6,608 bases of DNA. Source: Spirochaetota bacterium. Its GTDB lineage: Bacteria > Spirochaetota > Spirochaetia > SZUA-6. Of the stretch, positions 1-5,874 are shown one piece after another; position 1 is the first letter of the stretch; each line of letters starts with the position of its first letter. Under the pieces are notes generated by a model. It was given only the letters and a program-made list of their open reading frames with translations, was not told the DNA's origin and ran no database searches. The stretch lies in NCBI GenBank assembly GCA_003641675.1, contig QNBI01000119.1:1-6608 (forward strand), read 5' to 3'. A program made the translations under genes and the position numbers.

Positions 1-17
1 AAAGCTAATTGATAATA

Positions 18-854
18 TTACTGAGTCGCTTTTTCGTTCCATGTAGTATCTGTAAAATACTTAATCTTACCTTTATATCCATCAAGAAAGTCAGTCATTT
101 CCTTGATAGATTTCATCGAAAGAATTTTTCTAACCATTCCTTCCAGTTCTTTATCCTCTATTTTTCTTGAATCCGGTACAATCAGCAAATAATCCAGTAC
201 CCAGTACGAGGCTTTACTCTTTCTAACCCCCGACACAGGTACAACTGCACTGTAGCGGAAAATTGTTTCCGGAGTGGAATCCCAGTTCCATTTAATCTCT
301 CCCCTATAAAGTTCTTTTCCCCTCTCGGAACCGGAGTCGGTGGGCTCTGAAACATAAGCCCCATTTTTTATCTGTTCCGACACCCTTGTTACAATTTTAA
401 TATTTAAACATGGATGATTAATAACTGCCTTTTTATCCTTTCCTACGGGCCTTATCTCCAGCTTTATGCCCTTTTCCACTTTACTGGTAAAAATTACAAA
501 ATGGTCCAGCCCCGGAATTTCATAACCCTTAAGATAGATAGGCTTATCAACTATATTTTCTCCCTTCTTTAAGTTAAGGTTAATAGATTTACCCGTATAT
601 GAAGGGGCTTCTATTTTGAGTACAGCCTTACCAGGTCTAAGGTGTGTAAAGGTAAAATCCTTCTGGAAAAAGCCTTCTATAATTCTCCCCTCCAGTTGAA
701 TTTTAGAATTCCATACCCACTCTTTACTCACTGCATCGGTTACATTAAATTTAAGGGTAGTATCAAAAGAGAGGGATTTTACATAAACTCCGATTGCAAC
801 AACTGCAAGAATTACAACAAGTATAATCCAGAACCACCATATCTTTTTCTTCAT
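18..854 (-). CDS. Membrane-anchored protein of unknown function with a predicted beta-sandwich ectodomain
   Basis: I do not recognise this 278-residue protein. Residues 1-5 are basic (MKKKI) and about 6-25 form one strongly hydrophobic helix, followed by a soluble remainder. This fits an uncleaved N-terminal signal anchor with the bulk outside the cytoplasmic membrane. Residues about 33-108 alternate short hydrophobic strands and turns (FNVTDA, IQLEGR, LRPGKAVLKIEAPSY) in the style of carboxypeptidase-regulatory-like or PEGA beta-sandwich domains. Residues about 114-228 look like a second beta-rich domain, and about 230-278 are charged and helical. There is a single cysteine (149) and no visible catalytic motif. 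The start is supported by AGAGGA 7 nt upstream of ATG. The gene lies 78 bp after dcd and appears to have its own promoter with an overlapping palindrome. The reading frame is reliable; the fold is inference. Confidence 0.8.
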   Translation of the reverse strand: MKKKIWWFWIILVVILAVVAIGVYVKSLSFDTTLKFNVTDAVSKEWVWNSKIQLEGRIIEGFFQKDFTFTHLRPGKAVLKIEAPSYTGKSINLNLKKGENIVDKPIYLKGYEIPGLDHFVIFTSKVEKGIKLEIRPVGKDKKAVINHPCLNIKIVTRVSEQIKNGAYVSEPTDSGSERGKELYRGEIKWNWDSTPETIFRYSAVVPVSGVRKSKASYWVLDYLLIVPDSRKIEDKELEGMVRKILSMKSIKEMTDFLDGYKGKIKYFTDTTWNEKATQ

Positions 855-861
855 GAGTAAT

Positions 862-867
862 TCCTCT
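862..867 (-). promoter_or_regulatory. Ribosome binding site of the 18-854 gene
   Basis: AGAGGA on the minus strand, 7 nt before the ATG at 852-854, is a strong Shine-Dalgarno match. It fixes the start of the unknown membrane protein. Confidence 0.75.
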
Positions 868-887
868 TCTGTTCAGTAATTTTAAAT

Positions 888-901
888 TGTAACATGTTAC
901 A
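888..901. promoter_or_regulatory. Perfect 14-bp palindrome, probable repressor operator
   Basis: TGTAACATGTTACA is identical to its own reverse complement with no mismatch and no spacer. It covers the whole candidate -10 hexamer (894-899) of the promoter for the 18-854 gene, which is where a dimeric repressor would block RNA polymerase. No T-run follows it on the minus strand, so it is a poor terminator. I cannot assign it to a known regulator family, and no regulator gene is present in the window. The palindrome is seen directly; the operator role is inference. Confidence 0.5.
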
Positions 902-923
902 TTAAAAAACAAACGGGAGTCAA
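894..923 (-). promoter_or_regulatory. Candidate sigma70-type promoter for the 18-854 gene
   Basis: On the minus strand TTGACT (918-923, five of six to TTGACA) is followed after 18 bp by TAACAT (894-899, four of six to TATAAT). Transcription would start near 887, giving a leader of about 30 nt that includes the AGAGGA ribosome binding site. The promoter begins only 9 bp after the dcd stop codon. I see no terminator between dcd and this promoter, so read-through from the upstream operon is also possible. Confidence 0.5.
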
Positions 924-932
924 TCTATATAC

Positions 933-1469
933 TTACTTTTTATCTTTATCTTCATAAACCCTGCTGCCCTGAACGTTTTTCTGGTATTGATACTTCCCTC
1001 TATACGGTATCTGGGCCTTTTTATCCATTAGTGCAAAAACAGCCTGGCAAATTCTCCTCCCGCTTATTAGCTTTATCGGAAGCCTATTCGCATTGTACAG
1101 TTCAAGGGTTATTGTGCCTTCAAAACCGGGATCTACCCACCCGGCATTCTGAATAAAAAGACCAATCCTTCCGATTGAACTCCTGCCTTCCACAAAGGCA
1201 GTCATATAGTCGGGTAATTTTATATACTCTTTTGTCACTGCAAGCATAAATGACTGGGGAGGTATAACAATTTCATCTCTTGTCATTCTCGTATACTCTA
1301 TACCCAAATCCAGCGTAATGGCCTCTACAGAGTTTTCATCCACCTTCAAGAAATGTTCACCCAGCCTTAAATCTATAGATGCTGGCTGTATCTGGTAATC
1401 CTCCAACGGTTCTATAATTAGGTCTCCGCTCTTTAAAAGCTTTTTGAGTGTCCCATCGGATACTATCAC
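933..1469 (-). CDS. dcd: dCTP deaminase (possibly the dUMP-forming bifunctional type)
   Basis: Cytosolic enzyme of the dUTPase-like fold that deaminates dCTP, feeding dUMP for thymidylate synthesis. At 178 residues it is within the usual 170-200 range. Residues 27-36 (IQPASIDLRL) are the conserved N-terminal signature. GRSSIGR (95-101) carries the phosphate-binding Arg/Ser residues, and DPGFEGTITLEL (113-124) contains the conserved catalytic glutamate of the family, here E123. The C-terminal stretch with KYQYQ and SRVY (about 149-172) resembles the tail that closes over the nucleotide. The AGWVDPGF wording and this tail are closer to bifunctional dCTP deaminase/dUTPases of archaea and actinobacteria than to E. 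coli Dcd, but family assignment by eye is uncertain. The start codon is GTG, overlapping the pncB stop in GTGA (1466-1469); AAAGGAG lies 11 nt upstream. It is the last gene of the tRNA-nagZ-pncA-pncB-dcd unit. Confidence 0.95.
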   Translation of the reverse strand: MIVSDGTLKKLLKSGDLIIEPLEDYQIQPASIDLRLGEHFLKVDENSVEAITLDLGIEYTRMTRDEIVIPPQSFMLAVTKEYIKLPDYMTAFVEGRSSIGRIGLFIQNAGWVDPGFEGTITLELYNANRLPIKLISGRRICQAVFALMDKKAQIPYRGKYQYQKNVQGSRVYEDKDKK

Positions 1470-2908
1470 TTTCCCGGCTGCTCCTTTAGGTGTTTCTTTA
1501 TTAAGTTAAATTTTACTTGCTTTAGTTTTTCGGAAAGAGATACCTTATACACATGCGGGTTTATAAGCCTCTTGTAGGTATCATCGAGCATTTTTAAGTT
1601 TTTCTTTGTATTTTCTTGAATTGATGCGAGCTTCGGCAGCTCATATGCAATTTTACCTTTTTTAATCTTTATAGAGAGCAGTGGTTCTATAGAGGAGTAG
1701 TCCTTTATAGTTAAATATTTATACTCGTACATTGGATGATAAAACTTGTACCGCCGGCCTTCCTTTATGCGCTCACCCTCCAGAGCGAGAAGGTCTGCGA
1801 GGAACATATTATTCCCGTTATAAAACCTGTAGACCTGTTTAACTGCAGGATTGGTAATTTTCTGGGGATTATCCGAAAGTTTTATTACAGGTTCAAAGTG
1901 CCTGTCTGTTTTTTTTGCTACAAGTTTATAAACCCCTGTTAAAGACGAATCCCCCCCCGCAGTTACAAGTTTTGTACCCACCCCCCAGTAATCGATGGGA
2001 GCACCCCTGTTTACCAGCTGGTTTATTATCATCTCGTCCAGTTCGTTGGAAACAGTGATTTTTGCATCTTTAAGTCCTGCATTGTCAAGTTTTTTTCTTA
2101 CCTGTTTGCTTATATATTCAAGGTCGCCGCTGTCCAGCCGGACCCCCAATTTTTCACCCTTCTCCTTAAGCCTTTTCCCCACCTTAACCGCATTATCAAT
2201 CCCGCTGCCCAGAGAATCGTATGTATCTATTAAAAGTACGGTACTGTCCGGATAGGTATCTGCATATTTTTTAAAAGCCTCATACTCGTTGCAAAAAGCC
2301 ATAACCCATGAATGCGCCATTGTTCCCTTAACCGGAATACCGTATATTTTACCGGCAAGCGTGTTAGATGTTGCAGTAGCTCCTCCTATAAAGGCTGCCC
2401 TGGAAGCTGCCAGTGCTCCGTTTATGCCGTGAGCCCGTCTTAATCCGAATTCAAGGACAACCCCTTCCCGAGAAGCAAGATAAACCCTCGCCGCCTTTGT
2501 TGCTATAAGGGTCTGGAAATTAATTGTATTAAGCACAAAACTTTCAATAAGCTGTGCTTCTATTAGACTGCTGTGAATTCTTAAAAGGGGCTCATTGGGA
2601 AAAACAATACTGCCCTCATTCATAGCGTAGACATCCCCGTTGAATTTAAAGTCTTCAAGATAATGCAGAAAATCATCCTTAAAAAGTTTAAGCCCGGCAA
2701 GATACTCAATATCATCCTTATAGAATTTAAGTTCGGTTATTCCTCTTACAGCATCCTCCAGCCCGGCAAAGACCGAAAATCCCCCTCTAAAGGGCTGACG
2801 CCTAAAAAACATATCAAAAACAACTTCCGGGTTTAAATTGTATTTGTGGTACCCCTGCATCATGGTGAGTTCGTAGAGATCGGTTAAAAGAGCTAATTTT
2901 CCACTCAT
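1466..2908 (-). CDS. pncB: Nicotinate phosphoribosyltransferase
   Basis: Cytosolic enzyme that joins nicotinate to PRPP, with ATP hydrolysis, to give nicotinate mononucleotide, the entry step of Preiss-Handler NAD synthesis. Its 480 residues match the longer NAPRTase subfamily found in many Gram-positives and in animals, rather than the roughly 400-residue E. coli PncB. Visible signatures in order: LLTDLYELTMMQGY (7-20), FGLRRAHG (154-161), the GTMAHSW segment (195-201) with the histidine expected to be phosphorylated (H199), IDTYDS (227-232), GVRLDSGDL (255-263) and GVGTKLVT (309-316), which are substrate- and PRPP-binding strands. The ATG overlaps the pncA stop in ATGA (2905-2908). GAGGTG sits 13 nt upstream, a long spacing that suggests translational coupling to pncA. 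One oddity is a run of eight G in the coding strand at 1951-1958. Frame and motifs are intact on both sides of it. Confidence 0.96.
   Translation of the reverse strand: MSGKLALLTDLYELTMMQGYHKYNLNPEVVFDMFFRRQPFRGGFSVFAGLEDAVRGITELKFYKDDIEYLAGLKLFKDDFLHYLEDFKFNGDVYAMNEGSIVFPNEPLLRIHSSLIEAQLIESFVLNTINFQTLIATKAARVYLASREGVVLEFGLRRAHGINGALAASRAAFIGGATATSNTLAGKIYGIPVKGTMAHSWVMAFCNEYEAFKKYADTYPDSTVLLIDTYDSLGSGIDNAVKVGKRLKEKGEKLGVRLDSGDLEYISKQVRKKLDNAGLKDAKITVSNELDEMIINQLVNRGAPIDYWGVGTKLVTAGGDSSLTGVYKLVAKKTDRHFEPVIKLSDNPQKITNPAVKQVYRFYNGNNMFLADLLALEGERIKEGRRYKFYHPMYEYKYLTIKDYSSIEPLLSIKIKKGKIAYELPKLASIQENTKKNLKMLDDTYKRLINPHVYKVSLSEKLKQVKFNLIKKHLKEQPGK
1951..1958 (-). repeat. G8 homopolymer inside pncB
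   Basis: Eight consecutive G on the coding (minus) strand encode part of an AGGDS stretch, just downstream in the protein of the GVGTKLVT motif. A second run of six G lies at 1981-1986. A one-base slip here would break the last third of PncB. The run itself is seen directly; any instability is inference. Confidence 0.9.
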
Positions 2909-3519
2909 TCTATAATTTTCACACCTCTTTCTTTCATATCGTTAACGGCCCTTTCCACGTTTCCCTCCGGGAAATTAACCCCTCTTGATCCTTTGATAAA
3001 TAGATTTGTTCTGTACCCAAGTTTCACTGCATCTATGGCAGTATAATATACACAGTAATCTGTTGCCAGGCCGGTTAAATACACAGTGTCTATATGAAGA
3101 TTTCTAAGATACCCATCCAGTCCTGTTGATGTTTTTTTGTCGTTTTCAAAGAAGGCCGAATAGGAATCTATCCTTTTATCCATGCCCTTTCTCAGGATAA
3201 GAGAAATATTTTCTATATTAAGACCCGGATAAAAATTAGCTCCTTCTGTCCCCTGAATACAATGGTCCGGCCACAGAACCTGTTCAATTCCGTCTATCGT
3301 TTCTATTTCCATAACCTCTTTTCCGGGATGATTAGAGGCAAATGAAAGATGATCCTCAGGATGCCAATCCTGTGTTGCAACTACCTTTCCGAATTTGTCC
3401 ATAATCTCGTTTATAAACGGTACAACTCTGTCCCCGTCTTTTACGGCAAGTCTGCCGCCGGGGCAAAAATCATTCTGCACATCTATAACTAACAGTACAG
3501 AATTACCATAAAGGTCCAT
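2905..3519 (-). CDS. pncA: Nicotinamidase
   Basis: Cysteine hydrolase of the isochorismatase-like superfamily that converts nicotinamide to nicotinate and ammonia in the cytosol. At 204 residues it has the family's normal length. The catalytic triad is visible: D13 in VIDVQNDF, K111 in LRKG and C156 in ATDYCV. The metal-binding set is also present: D51, H53 and H57 in DWHPEDH, and H86 in WPDHC. The product is the substrate of PncB, whose gene follows with a 4-nt ATGA overlap, so the pair forms a complete nicotinamide-to-NaMN salvage module. The start is supported by GGGAGG 9 nt upstream of ATG, in the 17-nt gap after nagZ. Pyrazinamidase activity is a common side reaction of this family. All key residues are intact and I see no credible alternative assignment. 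Confidence 0.97.
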   Translation of the reverse strand: MDLYGNSVLLVIDVQNDFCPGGRLAVKDGDRVVPFINEIMDKFGKVVATQDWHPEDHLSFASNHPGKEVMEIETIDGIEQVLWPDHCIQGTEGANFYPGLNIENISLILRKGMDKRIDSYSAFFENDKKTSTGLDGYLRNLHIDTVYLTGLATDYCVYYTAIDAVKLGYRTNLFIKGSRGVNFPEGNVERAVNDMKERGVKIIE

Positions 3520-3528
3520 TAGCAGCTT

Positions 3529-3534
3529 CCTCCC
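3529..3534 (-). promoter_or_regulatory. Ribosome binding site of pncA
   Basis: GGGAGG, 9 nt before the pncA ATG, is the strongest Shine-Dalgarno sequence in this operon. It directly follows the nagZ stop, where TAG is repeated in frame (3534-3539), so nagZ termination and pncA initiation are close together. Confidence 0.7.
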
Positions 3535-3536
3535 TA

Positions 3537-4784
3537 CTAATACACAAAAGGTATAAGAGCATATTTAAGTTTTAATCGTATTATGCGTTTAACGCTTTCA
3601 TTAATTGTGCTCAGCTTAATTTCTTTCTTTTTAAACAAATTAAGCGCCTTTTCTTCCAGCTTGAGGGTATCGTACCTTGAATTTACAAGGATTATGTCCA
3701 CACCGGCATTTATACTTGTTTTAATAATTTCATCCATAGTGTAATTCTCTGTTAAGGCCCCCATATCTATTGCGTCAGAAATAATAACGCCCTTGAACTC
3801 TAACTTTTCACGGAGAATACCGGTAATAATTTTCTTTGAACATGTAACAGGATATTCAGGGTCGATTTTTTTATAGAGTATGTGTGCAGTCATAAGCGCA
3901 TCCGCCCCATTTTCGATCGCAGCTTTGAATGGAAGAATATCTTTTGAAAACAACTCTTCTTCCGAAATATCCACAACAGGAAGGTGAAGATGAGAATCCA
4001 CCTGTGTAATGCCGTGACCGGGAAAATGCTTTATTACAGGAATAATACCTGCCTCTTTCGCTCCTTTTAAATAAAACAGCCCGTAATCGCTTACCCTTCC
4101 CGCATTGTTTCCCATAGACCTGTCGCCGATTACAGAACTGTTGGGTTTACCGTAAAGGTCAAGAACAGGTGCGAAATTTATATTGCACCCGAGACCGGAC
4201 ATCTCTTTTCCAGTTATATATGCCGCAGCCTCTATAAAATAAGGGTCGTTATGTTCTCCCCAGTAGTATGCTGCAGGAAATTTTGTAAATTGATTAAATC
4301 TAAAACGAGCCACCCGTCCGCCTTCCTGGTCTGCACCTATAAGCAGCTCTATCGAAGGATTATTGGTAAGTGCTGTTTTCTGCAGCTCTATCGTGAGTCT
4401 TTTTACCTGTTCTCTGTTTTTTATATTCTGGGAATTAAGTATTACCCCGCCTATAAATCCCTTCTTTATGAGTTCTGTTGTTTTTTTATTTATATCCGTA
4501 CCGGGAATCCATGATATAAATTTTTGACCTATTTTCTGTTTAAGGGTTAGTTTTTCCAGTATCCGCGTTACCGTATCCTCGGAAACAGGACTTGGTTCCT
4601 GTTTTATCGGTATTTTTCCTTTTAAAATGGAAGGGCTTTCTTTTACAATTGATATTTCCGGTTTTTCTCTGGAAGTCGCAACCGTTTTTCTATGCTTCTC
4701 TGCCTCTGCGGTGGAAGGTACAGGAGTTGTACTGCATGAAATTAAAACTGCCGCCAAAAGAAGCCCAATAAGAAAGCTACGCAT
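3537..4784 (-). CDS. nagZ: Glycoside hydrolase family 3 beta-N-acetylhexosaminidase, lipoprotein
   Basis: Lipid-anchored glycosidase that removes terminal beta-linked N-acetylglucosamine, most likely from peptidoglycan fragments during wall turnover. Residues 1-17 are a lipoprotein signal with lipobox LISC, C17 being the lipidated cysteine. Residues 18-70 are a polar Ser/Thr/Pro/Lys linker. The GH3 barrel spans about 72-410: GADQEGGRVARF (150-161), NINFAPVLDL (201-210), SVIGDRSMG (217-225), KHFPGHG (252-258), the DSH loop (D263, H265) that serves as acid/base dyad in NagZ enzymes, and SDAIDMGAL (336-344) with D337 as expected nucleophile. The two-domain Bacillus form is longer; this is a single domain, 415 residues including signal and linker. 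The ATG lies only 19 nt after the tRNA-Ala 3' end and its ribosome site is weak (GGA about 11 nt upstream). Serine at +2 after the cysteine would favour outer-membrane sorting under E. coli rules. Substrate specificity is inferred. Confidence 0.93.
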   Translation of the reverse strand: MRSFLIGLLLAAVLISCSTTPVPSTAEAEKHRKTVATSREKPEISIVKESPSILKGKIPIKQEPSPVSEDTVTRILEKLTLKQKIGQKFISWIPGTDINKKTTELIKKGFIGGVILNSQNIKNREQVKRLTIELQKTALTNNPSIELLIGADQEGGRVARFRFNQFTKFPAAYYWGEHNDPYFIEAAAYITGKEMSGLGCNINFAPVLDLYGKPNSSVIGDRSMGNNAGRVSDYGLFYLKGAKEAGIIPVIKHFPGHGITQVDSHLHLPVVDISEEELFSKDILPFKAAIENGADALMTAHILYKKIDPEYPVTCSKKIITGILREKLEFKGVIISDAIDMGALTENYTMDEIIKTSINAGVDIILVNSRYDTLKLEEKALNLFKKKEIKLSTINESVKRIIRLKLKYALIPFVY

Positions 4785-4803
4785 TTATCTTTTTTTCCAG
4801 CTT

Positions 4804-4876
4804 TGGAGGATAGGGGATTTGAACCCCTGACCTATAGATTGCGAACCTATCGCTCTGCCAACTGAGCTAATCCCCC
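4804..4876 (-). tRNA. tRNA-Ala, anticodon CGC
   Basis: A full 73-nt cloverleaf on the minus strand. The acceptor stem GGGGGAT pairs with ATCCTCC and contains G3:U70, the alanine identity pair. The D-stem is GCTC/GAGC and the anticodon stem ATAGG/TCTAT has a closing G-U pair. The loop TTCGCAA gives anticodon CGC, reading GCG codons. The variable loop is 5 nt, the T-stem AGGGG/CCCCT encloses TTCAAAT, and the discriminator is A. No CCA is encoded (AAG follows), so a CCA-adding enzyme is needed. It has its own promoter 20 bp upstream and runs into nagZ after 19 nt with no terminator between them. Confidence 0.97.
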
Positions 4877-4895
4877 AATAATATTATTTATTAAT

Positions 4896-4924
4896 AACAT
4901 AGCAGTATTGTAAGGAAATGACAA
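4896..4924 (-). promoter_or_regulatory. Promoter for the tRNA-Ala/nagZ/pncA/pncB/dcd unit
   Basis: On the minus strand TTGTCA (4919-4924, five of six to TTGACA), an exact 17-bp spacer ending in TGC (an extended -10 TGn), then TATGTT (4896-4901, four of six to TATAAT). Transcription would start near 4889, about 13 nt before the tRNA. It lies in the 59-bp gap between the MBL-fold gene and the tRNA, followed by a very AT-rich stretch. Spacing and both boxes make this the best promoter in the window. Confidence 0.7.
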
Positions 4925-4935
4925 GATCGCAGAAG

Positions 4936-5862
4936 CTAAATCTCAACTACAGCCCCTTCCTTTGCGACTTCAATAAAGAGGTTAGTTTTCCCTTCTATGC
5001 TTTTTCTGTATTTTTTCTTGAGCTCATCAAGTTCTTCGTCCGTTCTAAGCGGGTCATGATGGAAAAAATAGAGCTGCTTCACCCCGGCTTTATGGGCTGC
5101 ATTTATTGCCCACTCAAAAGAGGAGTGGCCCCAACCGAGTTTGGATTCCATATATTCTTTGTATGTATACTGAGTATCATGAATTAGAACATCCGCACCC
5201 TTAAAAAATTCTAAAATTTTCTCGTTCTCCTCTTTAGCAACAAGAGCCCCCTCTCTAACTGCAGCCTCGTCATAGTCCGGAGAGTCCCGGCTTACTTCAA
5301 AAACATTCCGGAACGGTTCGGTATCGTATGCCGTACATAGAACTTTACCATCGTATTCAAAACGGTAGCCTAAGTCTAAAATAGGGTGGTTTAAATACTT
5401 TGTTTTTAAGATAATCCCCCCACCTAAATCCTGTACACTCTCCTTTAAGGGAAAGTATTTTATATCCGCTGCGAGTTCACTTTGACGAACGGGGAAATAC
5501 CTGTAACGGAGCTGATTTCCTATTATTCTGTCCAGTGATTCCTCTTCATAGGTTACAGGCCCGTAGATTCTTAACTCTGTACCCGGGATATATATCGGAG
5601 TAAAAAACGGAAATCCCATTATATGATCCCAGTGAGTATGAGTTAAAAAAATATCCGTTTTTATCGGACCTTTTTTTAAATCTTCCTTAACAATTTTGTT
5701 TCCCAGCTCTCTAATCCCCGAACCGGCATCTACCAGGATAAGCCTGTTCTCATCTCCAAAGCGCAGCTCCAGCGATGCTGTATTCCCCCCGTATTTCACA
5801 GTTTTCGGGCCTGGACAGGGTATCGATCCTCTTACTCCCCAAAAGGTCAAACGAATTGACAT
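4936..5862 (-). CDS. Metallo-beta-lactamase-fold hydrolase (Lactamase_B_2 / phosphodiesterase-like)
   Basis: Predicted cytosolic two-metal hydrolase of 308 residues, with no signal peptide. It opens with the FWGVRGSIPCPGP motif (7-19) and YGGNTAS (24-30), typical of a subgroup often annotated as cyclic-nucleotide phosphodiesterase-like or RNase Z/PhnP-like proteins. The metal ligands are visible: HTHWDH (75-80; H75, H77, D79, H80), H159, D180 in AYDTE, D229 in HDTQ, and the pair H268/H269 in FFHHD; GWGHSS (243-248) matches the conserved histidine loop of phosphodiesterase-type members. Function is therefore likely cleavage of a phosphodiester, substrate unknown. The start is fixed by AAGGAG 6 nt upstream of ATG, overlapping the stop of the HDOD gene, so the two are translationally coupled. 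The tRNA promoter follows after its stop. Family assignment is firm; the specific activity is not. Confidence 0.88.
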   Translation of the reverse strand: MSIRLTFWGVRGSIPCPGPKTVKYGGNTASLELRFGDENRLILVDAGSGIRELGNKIVKEDLKKGPIKTDIFLTHTHWDHIMGFPFFTPIYIPGTELRIYGPVTYEEESLDRIIGNQLRYRYFPVRQSELAADIKYFPLKESVQDLGGGIILKTKYLNHPILDLGYRFEYDGKVLCTAYDTEPFRNVFEVSRDSPDYDEAAVREGALVAKEENEKILEFFKGADVLIHDTQYTYKEYMESKLGWGHSSFEWAINAAHKAGVKQLYFFHHDPLRTDEELDELKKKYRKSIEGKTNLFIEVAKEGAVVEI

Positions 5863-5868
5863 ACTATG

Positions 5869-5874
5869 CTCCTT
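5869..5874 (-). promoter_or_regulatory. Ribosome binding site of the MBL-fold gene, overlapping the HDOD stop codon
   Basis: AAGGAG, 6 nt before the ATG at 5860-5862, shares bases with the TAA stop (5873-5875) of the upstream HDOD gene. This arrangement indicates coupled translation. Confidence 0.75.

Noticed and set aside
861..932. Rho-independent terminator after dcd
   Set aside because: The T-rich run (904-913) comes before the palindrome in the direction of transcription, not after it, and the palindrome is AT-rich without a following T-run.
1736..1942. Small plus-strand open frame inside pncB
   Set aside because: It lies opposite an intact, motif-rich gene and has no ribosome site or recognisable content.
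4785..4803. Encoded CCA tail or terminator after the tRNA
   Set aside because: The bases after the discriminator are AAG, and the run that follows the small TCCA/TGGA stem is A, not T, on the transcribed strand.
4877..4945. Terminator after the MBL-fold gene
   Set aside because: Only a short imperfect stem (GAAG...CTTC) is seen near the stop, with no T-run. The gap is better explained as a promoter.
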